The notes under the pieces: generated by a model | The model's input: the letters and a program-made list of their open reading frames with translations, nothing else | What the model was told of the DNA's origin: nothing | The model's database searches: none | Part shown: in pieces, positions 44,670 through 54,027 of the stretch | Layout of the letters: the number at the start of each line of letters is the position of its first letter | Position numbering within the stretch: the stretch's first letter is position 1 | Assembly: GCA_963843645.1 (NCBI GenBank) | Contig: CAWJLE010000003.1 | Coordinates: 744,001 to 808,000, forward strand | Length of the DNA stretch: 64,000 nt | Direction of reading: 5' to 3' | DNA from: CAWJLE01 sp963843645 | GTDB lineage: Bacteria; Chloroflexota; Anaerolineae; DAOTYC01 | Program-made: the position numbers and the translations under genes

Positions 44670-45437
44670 TCATCCGCCAGCGGGCGTCGGTGTTGCGCCT
44701 CCGTCCGGCGGAGGTTCAGACGCCTCAGTGTGCTCCCCGTTACCGGTTGTCTCCGGCTGCACCAGGCCATGAGTGAAATCGACCTGAGTGGTCAGGCTTA
44801 CCTCGGGAGGAATCACTCCCGTCGCATTGAACGCGACTGTCCCGGCATCGACCTCGTACGTGGCCGGCGCCCCCTTGGACCGCGCATTGAGGACCTGGGC
44901 TCCTTCCGGCAAGTGAACGGTGATGCGCGCCGCCCGCACCGGCGCCCGGGTCCGCGTAAACACGCCCAGCCAGTTCACCGAGTCGCCGGCCGGATCGAGC
45001 TCGACCACGCCGCTCATCGTGTAGCCGATCACGAACGTCGTCGACGACGGGCTCGACGCCTTCGGGTAATACCAGTCTATGCGTAGATTACCCTCGTCCC
45101 GGGTCAGTGTGAACGTGTTCGTTCGGGCCTTGCCCGGCTGCGCCTCCGTGAGCGCCCTGCCGTCGACCGTCACGTCGACGTCTCGGACGTCCCGTCCTCC
45201 AGACAGCGCCAGAGAGCGCGACCCACTGCTGAACGCTCCCTTCACGTACGCCAGCCTCCACGTCTCGACGACGCGGAGGTGACCTCCACCCAGCACGGTA
45301 AGGTCAGTATCTAATCGATTCCAGTAGAAAATGTACGATGGAACGGGCGTGGGTGTCGGCCGCGCCACCGGGACGGCGGCGAATCCGCTCACCAACACGA
45401 AGGCCACGATCACGGAAAGGCGCGTTGTCCTCAGCAT
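44670..45437 (-). CDS. DUF2207-like secreted protein
   Basis: 255 residues. A signal peptide precedes a beta-rich domain with YIFYWNRLDTDLTVLGGGHLRVVETW near the start and IGYTMSGVVELD in the middle, as in the N-terminal extracellular domain of DUF2207 membrane proteins. The usual C-terminal helices and cytoplasmic part are missing; the chain ends in a Thr/Pro/Gly-rich tail (PPPDGGATPTPAGG). It is probably an exported binding or stress-related protein. ATG 45437 follows GGAGG at five bases; GTG 45443 is the alternative. It lies downstream of the FIST gene on the same strand. Confidence 0.72.
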   Translation of the reverse strand: MLRTTRLSVIVAFVLVSGFAAVPVARPTPTPVPSYIFYWNRLDTDLTVLGGGHLRVVETWRLAYVKGAFSSGSRSLALSGGRDVRDVDVTVDGRALTEAQPGKARTNTFTLTRDEGNLRIDWYYPKASSPSSTTFVIGYTMSGVVELDPAGDSVNWLGVFTRTRAPVRAARITVHLPEGAQVLNARSKGAPATYEVDAGTVAFNATGVIPPEVSLTTQVDFTHGLVQPETTGNGEHTEASEPPPDGGATPTPAGG

Positions 45438-45463
45438 GTTCACCTCCGCTGAAGCGAACAGTC

Positions 45464-46658
45464 CTACTTTCCGATCACCAGCGCCGACAGCAGAAGGTCA
45501 CAGTGCATGTTGCGTCCGGTTGCTTGCAGAAACCCCTGCTCCCCAAACGTCAGGCACCCGATGAACGGCGCATCGCCGATCGCTTTCTTCACCAAAGGAA
45601 CAACCTCGTCGATTCGATCTCCCAAGGCCGCCCGTCGCCCGCCGCAGTGGATGAACAGCAGCGCCGCGACGTCCTCCCGCTCCAGGTTTGCCGCCTCCAA
45701 AGCCTCATCGAGCATAGCCGGGATCGTCGCCAGCAAATCGTCGCCGGTGGCATCCATCAGCACCAGCTCGTCGCCTTCCTTGAACTTCGGCCGCAAGCGC
45801 AATGGAAGCGTCTCGAGAAGCTCCTACTGGGTGCTTGACGGCATAGAACTGCGCCTCATTGTTGAACACGGCGACAGGACGCAGCGTGCTGGCGCCCATG
45901 ATGCCCGCCCCCAGCAGGTCCTCCATGTTAGAGCCAATCCACCCCGAATAGGTCTGCAGCGCAGGCCGACCGTTCAACTGAAACAGCGTCCGGCCTGAGG
46001 CTTTGGTCACAGTTGCCTTCTTGTCGGTCGGCCGATAGCCTCCGGCGTAGGCATGGCCCATAGGCAGATGGCTGAACAGCGCCGTCAACACGACACCGCT
46101 GTGTATGACGTTCCGATTCGCAAAAACGCTCCATTTGCCCGCCATCGAGTTGTCGGCCGCGGTGCCGCCGATGATCGGCACGTCGTCCCCCATCACCTCG
46201 CTGATCCCGCGGATCACCGCTTCTTCGTAGCCTACGGTCGACGTCAGGAACACGGCCTCGGGCAAACCTCCGGGCACGTCCGGCGCCCGCATGGCCATGA
46301 TCGCGGCCGTGCGCCCGGCCGCCGTCGGATCGGCCCCAATTTCGGCGTAGCCCAGCCCGAACTCGATGTAGGGCGTGGACATCACCAGCACGCCAACGAC
46401 GCCCTTTTCACCCGTCAAATAACCGTCTGGCCCCAGTAGTCCGGTGAATGACGTTCCCCCATGGATCGGAGCGACCCCCACCTTCGAGGCGACTCCATCC
46501 ACCAACGCCTGAACGTCGTAGTCCACTGTGCTGAATACGAACGCTACGCTAGGCTCTCCTCCGCTCGCGTTTACGGCTGTTTGGGCCGCTTCCGCCCCGG
46601 CCTTGCGCGCGTCCGGATCACTGCTCCACCCGAAACCCACTCCAATTCGCTCGTCCAC
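45464..46658 (-). CDS. FIST-domain signalling protein, one frameshift
   Basis: About 398 residues after one shift near 45815. The FIST N domain shows RIGVGFGWSSDPDARKAG, then FSTVDYDVQALVDGV, GGTSFTGLLGPDGY and GGTAADNSMAGKW. The FIST C domain ends with FIGCLTFGEQGFLQATGRNMHCDLLL. FIST domains bind small ligands, perhaps amino acids, and often feed chemotaxis or cyclic-nucleotide signalling. Here the protein stands alone. I chose GTG 46658, since it lies about 10 bases after AAGGGGG; GTG 46670 and the longer frame overlapping pyrG are alternatives. Confidence 0.8.
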
Positions 46659-46698
46659 CGTGCTATGCACCCCCTTGTGTATAGAAGAAATCTGTCTG

Positions 46699-48363
46699 CT
46701 ATGCTTCGTGCGCGGCAAGAGCACCGGAAGCCTCGGAGAGTCCCTCCGCCAGCATACGCTCGCGGCGCCGCTCCTTCGCCGCCCGGATCAATCCCACGAA
46801 GAACGGGTGTGGGCGGTTCGGCCGCGACTTGAACTCCGGATGGAACTGGCTCCCAACCATCCAAGGGTGATCTGCGACTTCAGCGACTTCCACCAGCTTG
46901 CGGTCCGGCGAAAGGCCGCTCATGATGAGCCCGGCCTGGGCCAGAATATCACGGTAAGCGTTGTTCAGCTCGAAGCGATGGCGATGCCGCTCGTACACGA
47001 CGTCCTGATTGTAAGCCTCGGCCGCCTTCGTTCCCGGCACCAGATGGCATGGGTAGATTCCCAAGCGCATCGTGCCACCGAGATCCGTGATGGACTTCTG
47101 CTCGGCCATTACGTCGATGACCGGATGCGTAGTGCTGCGCTCGAACTCGGTGCTGTTCGGCTCATCGGAATTCAGCGCCATGCGCGCCAGATCGATCACC
47201 ATCACTTGCATGCCCAGGCACAGCCCCAGATAAGGCACCTTTCTCTCGCGCGCGTAACGAGCCGCCACAACCTTGCCTTCCACGCCGCGATACCCGAAGC
47301 CTCCCGGCACGATGATACCATCGACGCTCTCCAGTATGTCGAGCTTCCGACCCCGCTCCAGCTCTTCCGAGTCGATCCACACCAGGTCGACGTTCACGTC
47401 CTCCGCCGCACCCGCGTGACACACCGCCTCACGCACGCTCAGGTACGCGTCGGAGTTGCGGCCGTATTTTCCCACCAGACCCACGCGCAGCGGCTCCTTG
47501 GGCTTCTTGAGCTGCTCGACGATGGCCCGCCACTCAGTCAGGTCCTTCTCCGCGTCCGACGGCATATTCAAAGCTTTGGCAATCGCGTCGCCCAGGCCGG
47601 ATTCCTCTAAGATCAGCGGCACCTCATAAACCGACGCCGCAGTCACCAAAGGAATGATGTTTTCACGGTCCACGTCGCAGAACAAGGCAACTTTGTTCTT
47701 CAATTCCTCGTCAATCGGATAATCTGAACGCAACACCATAATGTCAGGCTGGATGCCGATGCTGCGCAGCTCCTTGACGCTGTGCTGGGTTGGCTTGGTC
47801 TTCAGTTCGTGGGTTGCCCCGATGTACGGCAGCAGTGTAACGTGCACGTACACGGCATTCTCACGGCCCACGTCCTTGCGCATCTGGCGGATCGCCTCGA
47901 GAAACGGCAGCCCCTCGATGTCGCCTACCGTGCCGCCGACTTCCACGATGACGATTTCCGACTGCATCTCCTTCGAAACCATTGCAATACGTCGCTTGAT
48001 CTCGTTGGTAATGTGCGGAATGACCTGAATGGTCTTGCCGAGGTAGTCGCCGCGCCTCTCGCGCGAGATCACCTCGTGATACACCTGTCCGGTAGTGACG
48101 CTGCAGGCCCGCGTCAGATTCTGGTCGATGAATCGTTCGTACGTGCCCAAATCCAGGTCCGTTTCCGCACCATCGTCCAGAACGAAGACCTCGCCGTGCT
48201 CGTGCGGCGCGAGCGTCCCTGGGTCCACGTTGATGTACGGATCCAATTTTTGAGCCGCGACAGTTAAGCCGCGGCTCTTCAGGATCCGTCCGATGGAGGC
48301 GACGGTGACGCCCTTTCCGACAGAACTGACGACCCCACCGGTAACGAAAATGTATTTGGTCAT
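46699..48363 (-). CDS. pyrG: CTP synthase
   Basis: 554 residues, a full-length enzyme. The N-terminal amidoligase domain starts TKYIFVTGGVVSSVGKGVTVASIG, with ATP and UTP sites. The C-terminal glutamine amidotransferase shows the nucleophile GLCLGMQ and the catalytic pair in QFHPEFKSRP. It makes CTP from UTP, ATP and glutamine. The promoter with TGGACA/TAAAAT at 48430-48458 lies just upstream. FIST and DUF2207-like genes follow on the same strand. Confidence 0.97.
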   Translation of the reverse strand: MTKYIFVTGGVVSSVGKGVTVASIGRILKSRGLTVAAQKLDPYINVDPGTLAPHEHGEVFVLDDGAETDLDLGTYERFIDQNLTRACSVTTGQVYHEVISRERRGDYLGKTIQVIPHITNEIKRRIAMVSKEMQSEIVIVEVGGTVGDIEGLPFLEAIRQMRKDVGRENAVYVHVTLLPYIGATHELKTKPTQHSVKELRSIGIQPDIMVLRSDYPIDEELKNKVALFCDVDRENIIPLVTAASVYEVPLILEESGLGDAIAKALNMPSDAEKDLTEWRAIVEQLKKPKEPLRVGLVGKYGRNSDAYLSVREAVCHAGAAEDVNVDLVWIDSEELERGRKLDILESVDGIIVPGGFGYRGVEGKVVAARYARERKVPYLGLCLGMQVMVIDLARMALNSDEPNSTEFERSTTHPVIDVMAEQKSITDLGGTMRLGIYPCHLVPGTKAAEAYNQDVVYERHRHRFELNNAYRDILAQAGLIMSGLSPDRKLVEVAEVADHPWMVGSQFHPEFKSRPNRPHPFFVGLIRAAKERRRERMLAEGLSEASGALAAHEA

Positions 48364-48429
48364 ATTCTTTTCTCCCCATCTGAACTAGGCCTGGGGCGGG
48401 CTAAAATGTGCTTGACCCCTGCCCGAACT

Positions 48430-48458
48430 ATTTTAGCATGAGATGAAGAGATTGTCCA
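48430..48458 (-). promoter_or_regulatory. Promoter of pyrG
   Basis: On the minus strand TGGACA (48453-48458) and TAAAAT (48430-48435) are 17 bases apart, with TGC before the -10. The start codon follows about 60 bases later. Confidence 0.6.
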
Positions 48459-48485
48459 AAGACCGCGTGGATGACAGCCGTACCA

Positions 48486-48523
48486 GCTCGCACGCTGAGT
48501 ACCTGGCGACTCGGCGTGCGAGC
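48486..48523 (-). terminator. Hairpin after the Thr/Pro-rich peptide gene
   Basis: GCTCGCACGCTGAGT (48486-48500) pairs with ACTCGGCGTGCGAGC (48509-48523), with one G-T pair, around 8 bases. It separates the small gene from the pyrG promoter. Confidence 0.6.
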
Positions 48524-48539
48524 GCATTTGGACCACAAC

Positions 48540-48797
48540 TCAAGGTGTTGCCGTTGCCCGAGGCGTGGCAGTCGCCGCGAGCGGCAGAGGCGTCTCCGTC
48601 GCAAAGAACGGCAGTGGCGTCGGAACCGGCGTTGCCGTGAGGGTGACGATAGGCGGAGGGGCCGGCAGCGGCGTAGGCGTCGGTGTTCGCGTTGGGGCTG
48701 GCGTTGGCGTATTGGTCGCCGTTTGGGCGATTATCGGATTCACGAACACCATTGATAGCAGCGTCAGAACCACTGCGGCGATCAGCATTTTTCTCAT
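48540..48797 (-). CDS. Small secreted Thr/Pro-rich protein
   Basis: 85 residues. A signal peptide (MRKMLIAAVVLTLLSMVFVNPIIA) is followed only by Thr/Pro/Ala repeats (TNTPTPAPTRTPTPTPLP and similar). It has no folded domain. Such linkers are common in exported Chloroflexota proteins and may be glycosylated. AGGAG precedes ATG 48797. It could be a truncated gene whose C-terminal domain is lost, or a genuine small wall peptide. Confidence 0.6.
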   Translation of the reverse strand: MRKMLIAAVVLTLLSMVFVNPIIAQTATNTPTPAPTRTPTPTPLPAPPPIVTLTATPVPTPLPFFATETPLPLAATATPRATATP

Positions 48798-49136
48798 CAG
48801 GTTCTCCTGTTTGTTTTCCAAGCGATCGCTGAGGCGACTGCGAACACACCTCAGCTTGCTGCTACAGAATACGGCGCCCCGCTCGCAGCCGGATTGCGAG
48901 CGGGGCATGTGACACGTCTCTCAGCGCATTACTCACATCTGCCACAACTCGAGCCGCTGGTGGCGATCGACCTGCGATCACCACGGGCAGGGCCTATTCA
49001 AACTATTCGGATATTATATCACTTTAATGCTTGCGAATCAATAGATCGGTGGCTGAAGAGTGAGCAATCGCGCTCAATTGTCTCTGCCACGATCGCGAGT
49101 GGGAAGCACTGTCCCTGGCTTGATGCCCGGCCCAAT
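48798..49136. other. Intergenic region with hairpins
   Basis: It holds a strong stem-loop (48876-48906) and a weaker one (GTGGCGATCG at 48960-48969 with CGATCACCAC at 48975-48984, one mismatch). No gene is seen. Confidence 0.5.
48876..48906 (-). terminator. Probable terminator of the sugar ABC operon
   Basis: GCCCCGCTCGCA (48876-48887) pairs perfectly with TGCGAGCGGGGC (48895-48906) around 7 bases. It lies downstream, on the minus strand, of the last permease gene. Confidence 0.6.
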
Positions 49137-49979
49137 CTAGCCTTTGATAGCGCCGAAGGTCAGGCCACGGGTGATGTAGCGCTGTGCCGCGACCGCCAGG
49201 ATGGTCGGCACGAGCATGATCAGCAGCACGCGTACGCCGACGTACCAGAACTGGACACCGCGACTCATTTCGGAACTAAGGATGACTACCGGCATAGTGA
49301 TTGCGTTCTTGCTCGTCAGCGCCAGCGCCATGAGCATATCGTTCCACGTGAAAGCGAGACAGATGATCCATGTGGAAACCAAACCCGGCAACACCAGCGG
49401 CAGAGCCACCCGCCAAAAAGCGCTGAAATACGAGCAGCCGTCGACCAACGCGGCTTCCTCCAGCTCGTAGGGCAGATCCTTGAACATCTGGCGCATGATC
49501 ACCACGGCGAACGGCAGCACAAAGGTCGTGTTGACCAGGATGAGGCCTGACAGCGTGTCCCGCAGTCTTAAAGTGCTCAACAGCAGGAAGAAGGGGATCA
49601 GCACCACAGCTGGCGGCATGATCCGCTGCGACAGGAACCACATTGTCAGGTTCTCGTTCTTTATGTGCTGGAACCTGAAGCGGGCCAGCGCGTAGGCGGC
49701 GAACGTCCCCAAGAGGAGGGCGAGCGTGGCAGCGCTGATCGCGATGGTGGTGCTGTTGAATAGCGCGCGCTGCGTCTCGCGGCCTACGACTTCCGTAGCC
49801 CAGTTTTCCACGGTCGGCTGGAACTGGAGGAATGGAATCCAGGACATCGCAAACGTATCTTTGGGAAACTTAATGGAGTTGACGAACGCCCAATAGAAAG
49901 GAAAGAACGCCCACAGCGCCGCCAGCACGACCAACACCCATTCCGCTATTTTCGTCCAGCGCCTTCCGATACGTTTCAT
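49137..49979 (-). CDS. Carbohydrate ABC permease, MalG type, copy 2
   Basis: 280 residues, six membrane helices. The cytoplasmic EAA loop EEAALVDGCSYFSAFWRVALPLVLPGL contacts the ATPase. The C-terminus TRGLTFGAIKG is typical. It is a close copy of the preceding gene at 50190-51032: the two align over their full length and I count only about 40 differences by eye. The start ATG 49979 has GGCGGGGAG upstream. A 210-base gap separates the copies, so copy 2 might be expressed separately. Confidence 0.92.
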   Translation of the reverse strand: MKRIGRRWTKIAEWVLVVLAALWAFFPFYWAFVNSIKFPKDTFAMSWIPFLQFQPTVENWATEVVGRETQRALFNSTTIAISAATLALLLGTFAAYALARFRFQHIKNENLTMWFLSQRIMPPAVVLIPFFLLLSTLRLRDTLSGLILVNTTFVLPFAVVIMRQMFKDLPYELEEAALVDGCSYFSAFWRVALPLVLPGLVSTWIICLAFTWNDMLMALALTSKNAITMPVVILSSEMSRGVQFWYVGVRVLLIMLVPTILAVAAQRYITRGLTFGAIKG

Positions 49980-50189
49980 CTCCCCGCCAGCTTGTCCGGT
50001 CGAAAGGAGCCGAGACGCGATGTGTTCTCGTTTGTTGTCCGCTCAGACGCCAGCAGCGCAGGTGCCGGCTACTAGTCTGTCCGGGCTTCCGATCCCACCT
50101 CGCAGATTGCCGGCCGGGACGGGGCCGGAAGCCGATGTCCGAGACATGAAAATACGCCCAAGCAGGGCACCGAATGGGGCTGGCGAAGC
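49980..50189. other. Spacer between the duplicated MalG genes
   Basis: No gene. It contains GGCTTCCG (50084-50091) inverted against CGGAAGCC (50126-50133), a variant of the CTTCCG elements seen elsewhere. Confidence 0.45.
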
Positions 50190-51032
50190 CTAGCCCTTGA
50201 TGGCGCCGAAAGTCAAGCCGCGGATGATGTAACGCTGCGCGGCGACCGCCACGATGGTCGGCACCAACATTATCAGGAGCACGCGCACGCCGACGTACCA
50301 GAACTGTACCCCTCGCGTATGTTCCGAGCCCAGGATGACTACCGGCATCGTGATCGCGTTTTTGCTCGTCAGTGCCAACGCCATGATCATCTCGTTCCAG
50401 CTAAAGGCCAGGCAGATGATGAAGGTGGAGATCAGCCCCGGCAGCACCAGCGGCAGGGCCACGCGCCAGAAAGCGCTGAAATACGAGCAACCGTCCACCA
50501 GCGCCGCTTCTTCCAGTTCCAAAGGCAGGTCTTTGAACATCTGGCGCAGGATCACCACTGCGAACGGCAGGGTGAAGGTCGTGTTGATCAGGATTAACCC
50601 AAACTGGGTGTCGCGTAGCTTCAGAGTGCTCAGCAGCAAGAAGAAGGGGATCAGCACCACGGCCGGCGGCATGATCCTCTGCGAGAGAAACCACATCGTC
50701 AGGTCTTCGTTCTTCATACGATGGAACCTGAAGCGAGCCAACGAATAGGCGGCGAACATCCCCAGTGCGGTCGCCAGGACCGCAGCGGTGATGGCGATGA
50801 CGGTACTGTTGAATAGCGCGTGTTGTGTTTCCCGGACGCCCACTTCGGTGATCCAGTTGTCCGCCGTCGGTTGAAACTGGAGGAATGGAATCCAGGACGA
50901 CTCGAACGTGTCTTTCGGGAACTTGATCGAGTTGATGAACGCCCAGTAAAAGGGGAAGAACGCCCACAGTGCCGCCAGCACGACCAGGACCCACTCCACG
51001 ATTTTTGTCCAGCGCACTCCGGTACGCTTCAT
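50190..51032 (-). CDS. Carbohydrate ABC permease, MalG type, copy 1
   Basis: 280 residues from ATG 51032, preceded by GAGGGGGGAC. Six membrane helices and an intact EAA loop (ELEEAALVDGCSYFSAFWRVALP). It begins 10 bases after the MalF-type gene ends, so the two should be translated together and form the usual heterodimer. The frame opens further upstream inside the MalF gene but without support. Substrate class: oligosaccharide or polyol, by family. Confidence 0.93.
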   Translation of the reverse strand: MKRTGVRWTKIVEWVLVVLAALWAFFPFYWAFINSIKFPKDTFESSWIPFLQFQPTADNWITEVGVRETQHALFNSTVIAITAAVLATALGMFAAYSLARFRFHRMKNEDLTMWFLSQRIMPPAVVLIPFFLLLSTLKLRDTQFGLILINTTFTLPFAVVILRQMFKDLPLELEEAALVDGCSYFSAFWRVALPLVLPGLISTFIICLAFSWNEMIMALALTSKNAITMPVVILGSEHTRGVQFWYVGVRVLLIMLVPTIVAVAAQRYIIRGLTFGAIKG

Positions 51033-51042
51033 TTGTCCCCCC

Positions 51043-51981
51043 TCAGGCATACGCCTCGCGAATGCGCCCGAACAGGTTGCTCACGATGATCAGCACCACC
51101 ACCAGCAGCACCAGACCTTGCACCGCCGCGTAGCCGAGGTCGAAGAATTGCAAGCCGGTGCGGTAAGTGAACAGGGTGTACACCTCGGTAGCTCGCCCCG
51201 GACCTCCCAGGGTCATCGCCGTCGGGATGTCGAACACCTTGAACGCCTCAATGAGCCGCAGCAGCAATATGATAACCAGGATGGGCTGCATTAGCGGCAA
51301 CGTCAGCGCCCAGAATTTCTGGAGGCCGCCGGCCCCATCGACGTCCGCCGCCTCGTAAACCTCAACGGGCAGCGATTGCAGCCCGGCCAACGAGACCAGA
51401 AAGACGAAAGGCGTCCACTGCCAGATGTCGATGATGATCACCGCCAGGAGCGCGTAAAATGGGTGCGACAGCCAGGGGACATGCCAGCCAAAGAGCGAGC
51501 CGAGCAGGCTGTTGATCGGGCCGCCCTCCTCGTAAAACATCGTGATTCCCAGAAAGCCGATGGCGGCCGGAGTGGCAAACAACGGCAGAATCAGCATGGC
51601 GCGCCAGAAGCGGCGGCCCCAGATCTCGCGGTTCAGCAGCAGCGCCAAGAGGAAACCCAGGATCATCTCCACGATGACGGTCGACGTCACGAAGATCAGC
51701 GTGATCTTGAAGGCATTGTGCAGGTTGGCGTCGCCGAGTACGCGGGCGAAGTTCTTTGTCCCGATAAAGGTCCACGCGCGGCCAAGGCGCACGTTCCACA
51801 CGGTGAGGTAGAGGGCGTAGAGGGTTGGAAAGATGGTGAAAGCCAGCACCCAGATGGCGGCGGGGAGAACAAATGCGAGCTTGGTACGGTCCTGCATGAT
51901 CTGGCGCACGCCACGGCGCGCGGTGCGTTTCGTTCCCGCCGTGTCGGCTGTTTCGACCGGCAGCGCTTCTCTTGTCGTCAT
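51043..51981 (-). CDS. Carbohydrate ABC permease, MalF type
   Basis: 312 residues. A charged N-terminal segment (TTREALPVETADTAGTKRTARRG) precedes six helices. The EAA loop reads EVYEAADVDGAGGLQKFWALTLPLMQPIL. It is the partner of the MalG-type permeases. ATG 51981 follows GAGGGAACGACT; an upstream ATG (52011) is less likely. It lies about 160 bases after the binding-protein gene. No ATP-binding subunit is encoded in this cluster, so a shared MsmK/UgpC-type ATPase elsewhere is probably used. Confidence 0.93.
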   Translation of the reverse strand: MTTREALPVETADTAGTKRTARRGVRQIMQDRTKLAFVLPAAIWVLAFTIFPTLYALYLTVWNVRLGRAWTFIGTKNFARVLGDANLHNAFKITLIFVTSTVIVEMILGFLLALLLNREIWGRRFWRAMLILPLFATPAAIGFLGITMFYEEGGPINSLLGSLFGWHVPWLSHPFYALLAVIIIDIWQWTPFVFLVSLAGLQSLPVEVYEAADVDGAGGLQKFWALTLPLMQPILVIILLLRLIEAFKVFDIPTAMTLGGPGRATEVYTLFTYRTGLQFFDLGYAAVQGLVLLVVVLIIVSNLFGRIREAYA

Positions 51982-52144
51982 AGTCGTTCCCTCTTTTGTC
52001 GCACCATGCAAGAAAGATCGTGGCTCCGGCCAAGAGCTCCCATTGATGGTCGGCGCGGACCGGGCTTTGAGCAGGAACGCGGGGCTGGGCGACCGGCGGG
52101 GACGAGGCGCGCCCCGTTCCCGCCGGTCCCGCGCAGTCGGGCGC

Positions 52145-53704
52145 CTACAGGCCCATCGACGCCTTGTAGAAGTTCAGTTGGTCGTCACGGCCCAGGCGAT
52201 CGGTAATATCGTTCCAGGCCTTCGAACAGTCGGCCAGCGCATCCGCTGGCTTCTTCTGGCCGGTCGCAGCATCCGACAGCTCTCTGTCCAGCGCCACCCA
52301 GTACTCATACGTACCCGGAATGCGCAGGTAGGGGAATTGCACCGGATTGTTAAAGCTGGCGTAGAATGCGTTAGTGTACTCGGTCACGTCGCCTGGTTCC
52401 CAACCTTGCGAGGTATAGTCCTCGAGCTTAGCCGTGCCATTCGGTGGCAAGAACTGGAAGTAGGCGCCGGGGTCGACACCGTCCCAGCCGCGGGTGGCAT
52501 AGATCATGGCATTCTTCTGCTGCGCGTGAAGGGCGAACAGGTAATATGTGGCCTCCTGCGCCTTCGACAGCTTGGAGATGACGCCTGCCCAGGACCCGCC
52601 GGTGGTGTTGCCCACCAGGTTCGCCTCCTTGGTCTCCACCCAGGTCTTGTTGCTCAAGTCGTACCACTTGTTCGTGCCAGGAATCGGCGCGCACCCCATC
52701 TTGCCCTGGACGACGGATGTGTTCGGGTCCTGGACCAGACCGCCGAGGTCGCCCCAGGTGAACGTGAGCACCGCTTTACCTTTGCAGAAGTAATCCCACG
52801 ATTCGCCGAGGCTCCAGCCAAGCATGGCGCTGGGTCCGAATTGCACCAGTTCGATCAGGGCCTCGAGCGCCGCCTGGTGGCCTTCAGACGTGACCATCGG
52901 GTCCATGTTCGTGGGATCGAACCAGTACACTTTCTGCGTCGGCGAGATAAGGTACGGCGCGGAGAACGACATGAAGTGGAACATGCCCTGCCCGCCCACT
53001 TTGAGGTGCATCGTCACGCCGTAGTCCGGTTGACCGTCGCCGTTCCAGTCCCAGCCGGTGAAGAACTCGGCCACGTCGCGGAACTGCGTCATCGTCGTCG
53101 GCGGCACCGGCAGGTCGTAGTTGTACTTGTCTTTGAACTTGGCCTGGTTGTCCTTATTGGTGAGGATATCCTTGCGATAGTACATGATCTGGCCGTCGTG
53201 ATCGTTGGACACCATGTACTTCTTGTCGGCCCAGCTTAGCAGCGCACGCGGCCCGGGCAGGACCTGCTCAATGTCCCACTGTGGGAACTTGGGATCGCTG
53301 TACCAACCGTCGTACGGAACGATGAAATCGGCCGAGACGAGATCGCCCAGCCACCAGGCTCCGGCCACGAACCCATCGTATGAACCGGTGCCGGTCTCAA
53401 GGTCAGTCCTCACCTTGGTGTAGTGGTCCTCAAAGGGGACTTCGATTATGTCGAGCTTGGCGCCGGTGAGGTCTTCAAATTCGGCGCGGTGCTCGTAGAA
53501 GGGGCCGGTGATCGCGCCTTTTTCGCCGGCCGCGTTGATCGTGACAGCCACAGTCTGGCCGGCATACGGCTTCGCTTGAATCAACGGTGCTCCGAAGGCG
53601 GGCCTGGTGGGCAGACCCGGTAGGTGTGAGGCGGCCGCTACCCCAGCCGAGGTCAGCGCCGCGAGCCGCAGAAACTCTCGACGGTTCATTTTCCTGGCAT
53701 TCAT
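52145..53704 (-). CDS. Tat-exported extracellular solute-binding protein (family 1)
   Basis: 519 residues. The N-terminus MNARKMNRREFLRLAALTSAG is a twin-arginine signal, so the protein is exported folded. The mature part is a type II binding fold of the maltose/sorbitol class, with FEDLTGAKLDIIEVPFEDHYTKV, VSADFIVPYDGWYSDPKFPQWD and SWAGVISKLSKAQEATYY. It delivers a carbohydrate to the MalF/MalG permeases. The start ATG 53704 follows GGGAGGGAATC. Its promoter and a palindromic operator lie at 53873-53930. Confidence 0.93.
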   Translation of the reverse strand: MNARKMNRREFLRLAALTSAGVAAASHLPGLPTRPAFGAPLIQAKPYAGQTVAVTINAAGEKGAITGPFYEHRAEFEDLTGAKLDIIEVPFEDHYTKVRTDLETGTGSYDGFVAGAWWLGDLVSADFIVPYDGWYSDPKFPQWDIEQVLPGPRALLSWADKKYMVSNDHDGQIMYYRKDILTNKDNQAKFKDKYNYDLPVPPTTMTQFRDVAEFFTGWDWNGDGQPDYGVTMHLKVGGQGMFHFMSFSAPYLISPTQKVYWFDPTNMDPMVTSEGHQAALEALIELVQFGPSAMLGWSLGESWDYFCKGKAVLTFTWGDLGGLVQDPNTSVVQGKMGCAPIPGTNKWYDLSNKTWVETKEANLVGNTTGGSWAGVISKLSKAQEATYYLFALHAQQKNAMIYATRGWDGVDPGAYFQFLPPNGTAKLEDYTSQGWEPGDVTEYTNAFYASFNNPVQFPYLRIPGTYEYWVALDRELSDAATGQKKPADALADCSKAWNDITDRLGRDDQLNFYKASMGL

Positions 53705-53872
53705 GATTCCCTCCCTTATCAGGACAATTCAACCACTCGACCGGTGGATACGAGGACGGGGACTTGGTCATGAGCCATGGCGTCCTTCTTTGGACAGAAC
53801 GACTCGCTTCGGTTGACGAACTCTCAGCCTCTGCCGGCTTCATCACCTCCATTCATTCGGGTGCGTGAATAT

Positions 53873-53889
53873 TTTGTTATTCGAACAAA
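53873..53889. promoter_or_regulatory. Operator-like palindrome before the solute-binding protein
   Basis: TTTGTT (53873-53878) and AACAAA (53884-53889) flank ATTCG. The site lies just after the expected transcription start of the minus-strand promoter, where a repressor would block elongation. The sequence recalls ROK-type (XylR-like) operators; the regulator is not in this window. Confidence 0.5.
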
Positions 53890-53901
53890 CGGCTAATCAC
53901 C

Positions 53902-53930
53902 ATGTTACAACAGATTTCTTCTCCTGTCAA
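53902..53930 (-). promoter_or_regulatory. Promoter of the solute-binding protein operon
   Basis: On the minus strand TTGACA (53925-53930) and TAACAT (53902-53907) are 17 bases apart. The leader to ATG 53704 is about 190 bases. Confidence 0.6.
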
Positions 53931-53999
53931 CAGCCAGATTTCCTCTGTCAGCCACCTCGGCTCCCGGCCACTTAGGACGGCGCCCCACACCGAGCTTCA

Positions 54000-54027
54000 T
54001 TGACAGGCGCATGAATTCGTATATGAT
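54000..54027 (+). promoter_or_regulatory. Promoter of the URO-D-family gene
   Basis: TTGACA (54000-54005) and TATGAT (54022-54027) are 16 bases apart, about 60 bases before ATG 54088. Confidence 0.6.

Noticed and set aside
48913..49136. Possible tRNA or small RNA suggested by hairpins
   Set aside because: No cloverleaf with acceptor stem and TPsiC loop can be drawn; only simple stem-loops are seen.
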